A stretch of DNA of 64,000 nucleotides from a virus. The notes beneath the pieces were generated by a model. The model did not search any database. It was not told where the DNA came from and saw only the letters and a list, made by a program, of their open reading frames with translations. Made by a program: the position numbers and the translations under genes. This document shows, piece after piece, positions 60,749-64,000 of this stretch (its first letter is position 1; each line of letters opens with the position of its first letter). The DNA lies in IMG/VR virus record IMGVR_UViG_3300031951_000022, positions 62,001 to 126,000 of that record, one strand, 5' to 3'.

Positions 60749-61442
60749 TTTCGTTCTTGGTGAAGGCGTTCTTAAACTTAATCTTTTGTCCCAAATTTCT
60801 ATGTAACTTTAAAAATCTAATAATTATTTCAGCGGTATCTCTAACGTCCTTTAAGGCGTCGTGGGCACCTTCTTTGGAAATTCCGAAATAATCTCGCAAA
60901 CTATCAAGAGTGTAGCTTTTTAAGTCATTATTATTTTCGAACCAATAAAAGATTAAATTCATACCATCAATAACATCTCTTGGATAAAAAATATCTGTTC
61001 GCCCTTCCTTATTTAGGTTGCCGTACTTATTACTAAGCCGATCAACAATATGAAGGTCGAATCTGTTGATATTGTATCCCGCCGCAATAGGAGCGCTAAA
61101 TTGGCTTTTCTTAGAACTTCTGGAATGATATTTATCCAGATAGTTAATAAACATCTTCCATGAGTGTTCTTGTTTTGGATATTGATGCCAAGCCTTTAAA
61201 ACATCATCTTGGGAACACCCCTTAACTTTAGAGTGAAATTCCAAAATGTCGGTTTCGTATCTATGGTCTTTGTTATTTTCTAGAACTTCTGGCTTGAAAT
61301 GCATATTAAATTCTGACCCATCAATAACCTCTAATTGTAGAGGATCTATCATAAGTGCAGCAATTTGTACAGGACTGCAAACCCTAGGATCAGAACCGTC
61401 TGTTTCAAAATCAAAAACGCAAATCTTATTATAGTTGATCAT
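60741..61442 (-). CDS. DEDDh exonuclease (DnaQ-like proofreading)
   Basis: A 233-residue exonuclease. VFDFETDGSD (Asp and Glu of motif I), INRFDLHIVDRL (motif II) and HDALKDVRDTAEI (His and Asp of motif III) form the DEDDh active site. It lies between the two polymerase halves and overlaps both neighbours, so it is probably the proofreading subunit of this polymerase. The last 30 residues are basic and may contact DNA or the alpha subunit. Confidence 0.93.
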   Translation of the reverse strand: MINYNKICVFDFETDGSDPRVCSPVQIAALMIDPLQLEVIDGSEFNMHFKPEVLENNKDHRYETDILEFHSKVKGCSQDDVLKAWHQYPKQEHSWKMFINYLDKYHSRSSKKSQFSAPIAAGYNINRFDLHIVDRLSNKYGNLNKEGRTDIFYPRDVIDGMNLIFYWFENNNDLKSYTLDSLRDYFGISKEGAHDALKDVRDTAEIIIRFLKLHRNLGQKIKFKNAFTKNENV

Positions 61443-61614
61443 TTACTTCTACTTCTACATTGGGTGATAGAAACGTTGTATTCTTTTCATTTGCTGTTGC
61501 ATGAGCATTGATTGATCGACAGCAGCTTACTTTTACTGTTGCAGTCTTCTTATATTCAATACCTTTGTGTGTGAATGTTTCGCCTTCTGCAATTTCTGAA
61601 AACTTCTTAATCAT
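61429..61614 (-). CDS. Small conserved phage protein (SCCRSINAHA type)
   Basis: A 61-residue protein: FSEIAEGETFTHKGIEYKKT, then VKVSCCRSINAHATAN. I recognise this as a small conserved phage protein of unknown function, with CCRSINAHA as its hallmark. It lies between polymerase N-half (ATGA overlap) and exonuclease, so it may bind the replication complex. Confidence 0.75.
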   Translation of the reverse strand: MIKKFSEIAEGETFTHKGIEYKKTATVKVSCCRSINAHATANEKNTTFLSPNVEVEVNDQL

Positions 61615-63495
61615 ATTTCTACTCCTTCTATTAAGAGATCTTGTATTGTCATAATCTTATCTAACATCGCTACGCCTAAAACATCAAATTTAATAATACC
61701 AATAGCTTCTAGGTCTTGCATTTCCATTCCGGCAATTAGCTGATTATTTTTACTATCAAAAACCATAGGACATAATTCGCTTAATGGCTCTGAACTAATA
61801 GCAATACCAGCCGCGTGTTTGGACTGATTAGACTTAGTTCCTTCTAATCTAATAGCCTGCTCAAACCTTTTTGCCAACGGCCCCTGTAGTTCTCCTTTGT
61901 CGTCAATATAGCACCACTCCTTGAGCTTTTCAGAATTATTTTCTAAAGCCCAACGAATAATAGATGCCTCTCCAGTTTCTTCTTTCATTTCTTGTAGTTC
62001 ATCTGCAATCTTAGCTTCATCTGGAATATTTTTAGTAATACGATTCATTTCTTCAAAACTAATATTACCATATACTCTTAATACGTCCTTAAGAGCACCT
62101 CTTCCCTTGATGGTGTTAAAGGTAACCATTTGAGATACTTTATCATGACTATACTTATCTTTGATATATTGAATAATTACTTCACGCTTATTAATAGGAA
62201 CGTCAACATCAATATCTGGCATACTAATACGATCTTTGGTGTTTCGGCCAGAATTATAAAATCTATCAAAGAATAGGTTGTATTTGATTGGATCAATACT
62301 GGTAATACCTATTAGATATGATACCAGACATCCAGCCGCACTTCCTCGTCCCGGTCCCGGAAGCCACCCACTTGTTCGCACATAATTTACAATATCTTGT
62401 ACTATCAAAAAGTAGCTACTTAAATTCGCCCCCTGTAAAACATCTAGTTCATATTTGATTCTATCTACATATTGTTGTTGATCGTCTTTTGGTATGATAT
62501 TAGCAATTTTTTCTTTCCAGCCCTTACGACAAAGCTCTCTAAGATATTCTGCGTCATCAAAACCTTTCGGACAATCAAATGGAGGTAGTTTAGGCTTGCT
62601 TAGGATATCATATTCTTCTATAAGACTAGCCACATATTGTGTGTTTGCTATTTCTTCTTCTGTATGCAAGGCTGCCATTTCTTCTTGAGAAAGAATATGG
62701 TAATTATCTGATGTGAAAAAGCATCCCATAGGCACATCTTCGTCATTACTAATCTTACGACTAATTTCTGGAAATGTAGTTTTCAAATTGTTACAGAGCA
62801 AAATGCGCTGATCAATAGCGTCCTCTTTACGACAATAATGTGCGTCTGGAGTACAAATAACTTTTGTATCTGTTTGCTTACCAATTTCTCTAATAGCTTT
62901 TGTAAGCTCTTTTTGTACGGTTAGATTTTCGGCATCCATTAGTTGGGCCTCTAAAAACACACCACTAAAGTGCTTCTTAAGATCTAAAACATGATTCTTT
63001 CCTAGCTCTAGCCAGTTTGGTTTGAGTTGATAATTATCCAGAATAGTGTCAGCTAGGGTTGATCCTAGATGTCCGGTGATAGCAATTAAATTACCGTCAT
63101 TTAAAGCATAGAGGCTTTTTAGGTCTAGTCTAGGCTTATGATAATAATTCTCCGGTCTATTGGATTCTGATACTATACGAACGAGAGTTTTCCATCCATC
63201 ATAGTTTTTAGACAAAATTAGAAAATGGCTTAATTCTTTATTATGCTTTTCTTTAATGGTTGGATCATTGTCGCAAATATAAAGCTCACAACCAAGAATC
63301 GGCTTAATGCCAGCCTGTTTCATTGCCATATAAAATTTAACAGCACCGGCAATATTACCATGATCTGTGATAGCACATGCTGTTGCTCCAATCTCTTTGC
63401 ATCTTTCTGCCATTTGTTCTGGTTTAGATAGTCCATCCAAAAGTGAGAACATAGCCCACTTAGGAATGGACATGAAGCGGTATATAGTTGCTCAT
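61611..63495 (-). CDS. DNA polymerase III alpha subunit, N-terminal half (needs a +1 frameshift)
   Basis: The continuous reading from 63473 gives 620 residues but lacks the PHP start. The stretch MSNYIPLHVHS begins at 63495 with an ATGA overlap to the HNH gene and ends in TAA; a +1 shift there restores HVHS-KWAMFSLLDGLSKPEQ. The rest holds ACAITDHGN (PHP), GPGRGSAAGCLVSY (about 373-386), the catalytic Asp420 and Asp422 in SMPDIDVDVP, and Asp597 in IKFDVLGVAML (620-residue numbering). All three catalytic aspartates are in this half. The protein ends just before the fingers, which are in the gene at 58349. The frameshift may be programmed, a sequencing error or a real mutation. Confidence 0.88.
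63459..63465 (-). promoter_or_regulatory. Possible +1 frameshift site TCC-TAA-G in the polymerase
   Basis: CAT TCC TAA GTG: skipping the T of TAA gives TCC AAG TGG and continues the main reading. UCC before a stop is the eukaryotic antizyme +1 site (UCC UGA), and prfB uses CUU UGA. No stimulator was recognised. Confidence 0.5.
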
Positions 63496-63812
63496 GTCCA
63501 TCCAATTTTCTCCTTGTTGGCTACGACCTTCTCACATAATTTAATAAATATATGTAAAGGAAAGTCTAGTTTCATTTTATTAATATCTTTTTTGACCCAC
63601 CAAACATTATTTTTGACGTATCCTTTAGAACTATCAATTCTATCTAATGACCCGTCTTTGTCAAGATCAATTTCTTCGCCTGTGATGGCACACTTTTTAT
63701 TCTGGGTTTCTGTATAAAGTTTCCACAAAAATTCAATGGGTATGTAGCTATTCAGCCGAGCCAGGAGCCTTGTACTTTCCAATAGTATATCCCGGAACTG
63801 TGTATTCGTCAA
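63492..63812 (-). CDS. HNH homing endonuclease
   Basis: A 106-residue reading. CAITGEEIDL (about residues 41-50), then SLDRIDSSKGYVKNNVWWVK and INKMKLDF, is the core of small phage HNH nucleases of the SLDRIDxxKGY type. Its first 20 codons overlap the end of the upstream gene in another frame, so the true start is uncertain. Its TGA overlaps the ATG of the polymerase gene. Homing nucleases commonly sit next to DNA polymerase genes. Confidence 0.8.
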   Translation of the reverse strand: MTNTQFRDILLESTRLLARLNSYIPIEFLWKLYTETQNKKCAITGEEIDLDKDGSLDRIDSSKGYVKNNVWWVKKDINKMKLDFPLHIFIKLCEKVVANKEKIGWT

Positions 63813-63999
63813 CTACATTTTCCATCCCCTTGAGTTGAATATCATGCTTAATTTGTTCGCACTTGGTCATTGCTGTATCAACAGAACACAACTGACCATC
63901 TCTATACTCAAGGATTGGTAGAACATGACTATTTTGAAATGTTGTTTTACCAAAATGACAAAGCTTATTACATTTCCAAGACTTATTTAATTGAGGGAC
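63748..63999 (-). CDS. C-terminal part of a gene cut by the window edge
   Basis: Eighty-three residues remain: KSWKCNKLCHFGKTTFQNSH, then CSVDTAMTKCEQIKHDIQLK and YTVPGYTIGKYKAPGSAE at the end. CNKLC and two later Cys look like a metal site. The N-terminus lies beyond the window. A tentative resemblance to the end of PAPS-reductase-like phage proteins could not be verified. Confidence 0.7.
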   Translation of the reverse strand, partial: VPQLNKSWKCNKLCHFGKTTFQNSHVLPILEYRDGQLCSVDTAMTKCEQIKHDIQLKGMENVVDEYTVPGYTIGKYKAPGSAE

Positions 64000-64000
64000 T

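Overview
The window looks like a contiguous piece of the genome of an AT-rich tailed dsDNA bacteriophage (Caudoviricetes). It carries a complete head and tail set: large terminase, portal, prohead protease/scaffold, major capsid protein, tail tube, tail chaperones, a 1958-residue tape measure, baseplate proteins and fibres. It also has a phage replication set: single-stranded DNA binding protein, a DEDDh exonuclease and a DNA polymerase III alpha subunit in two pieces. No sheath protein, integrase, CI-like repressor or tRNA was seen, so a long-tailed siphovirus with a lytic life cycle is the simplest reading. The host is probably a planctomycete. This is inference from a subtilase whose N-terminus looks like the planctomycete extracellular motif, from planctomycete-like Cys-rich and Ser-rich proteins, and from a short GC-rich host-like insert.

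Layout. (1) 1-6,240, minus strand: about 17 very small genes plus a subtilase. They form blocks with strong sigma70-type promoters (TTGACN-16/17-TAGAAT) in front of nearly every gene or gene pair. Each block ends in a copy of a palindrome-rich repeat family (five loci). This is probably the early, host-takeover region. (2) 6,241-6,321: a divergent promoter with a 7-bp inverted-repeat operator, next to a small DNA-binding protein gene. (3) 6,321-44,881, plus strand: sigma-like factor, packaging, head, fibres, connectors, tail tube, tape measure, baseplate, then a 1045-residue Cys/poly-Ser protein and a 326-residue Thr/Pro-rich mucin-like protein. (4) 44,885-57,815, minus strand: a glycan module (at least five glycosyltransferases, a methyltransferase, a nucleotidyltransferase-like protein), interrupted by a Cys-rich protein, a recombination pair (Zn-ribbon protein and annealing-protein candidate) and a homing-type nuclease. 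(5) 57,895-63,999, minus strand: SSB, split Pol III alpha with an intein, exonuclease, HNH nuclease and a 5'-truncated gene at the window edge. The two large transcription directions collide at 44,881/44,885 with only three bases between stop codons.

Most notable: a Thr/Pro-rich mucin-like protein and a Ser-rich linker protein lie directly against a glycosyltransferase cluster that includes a homologue of the GT60 polypeptide GlcNAc-transferases. This suggests a phage-encoded O-glycosylated appendage. The polymerase is also unusual. Its PHP motif can only be read through a UCC-UAA +1 shift, its alpha subunit is split around an exonuclease gene, and its C-terminal half carries an HNH intein. 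A second possible +1 site (CUU-UAA-G) lies at the tail-chaperone junction. Coordinates and motifs were read by eye; family names rest on motif recognition, not on searches.
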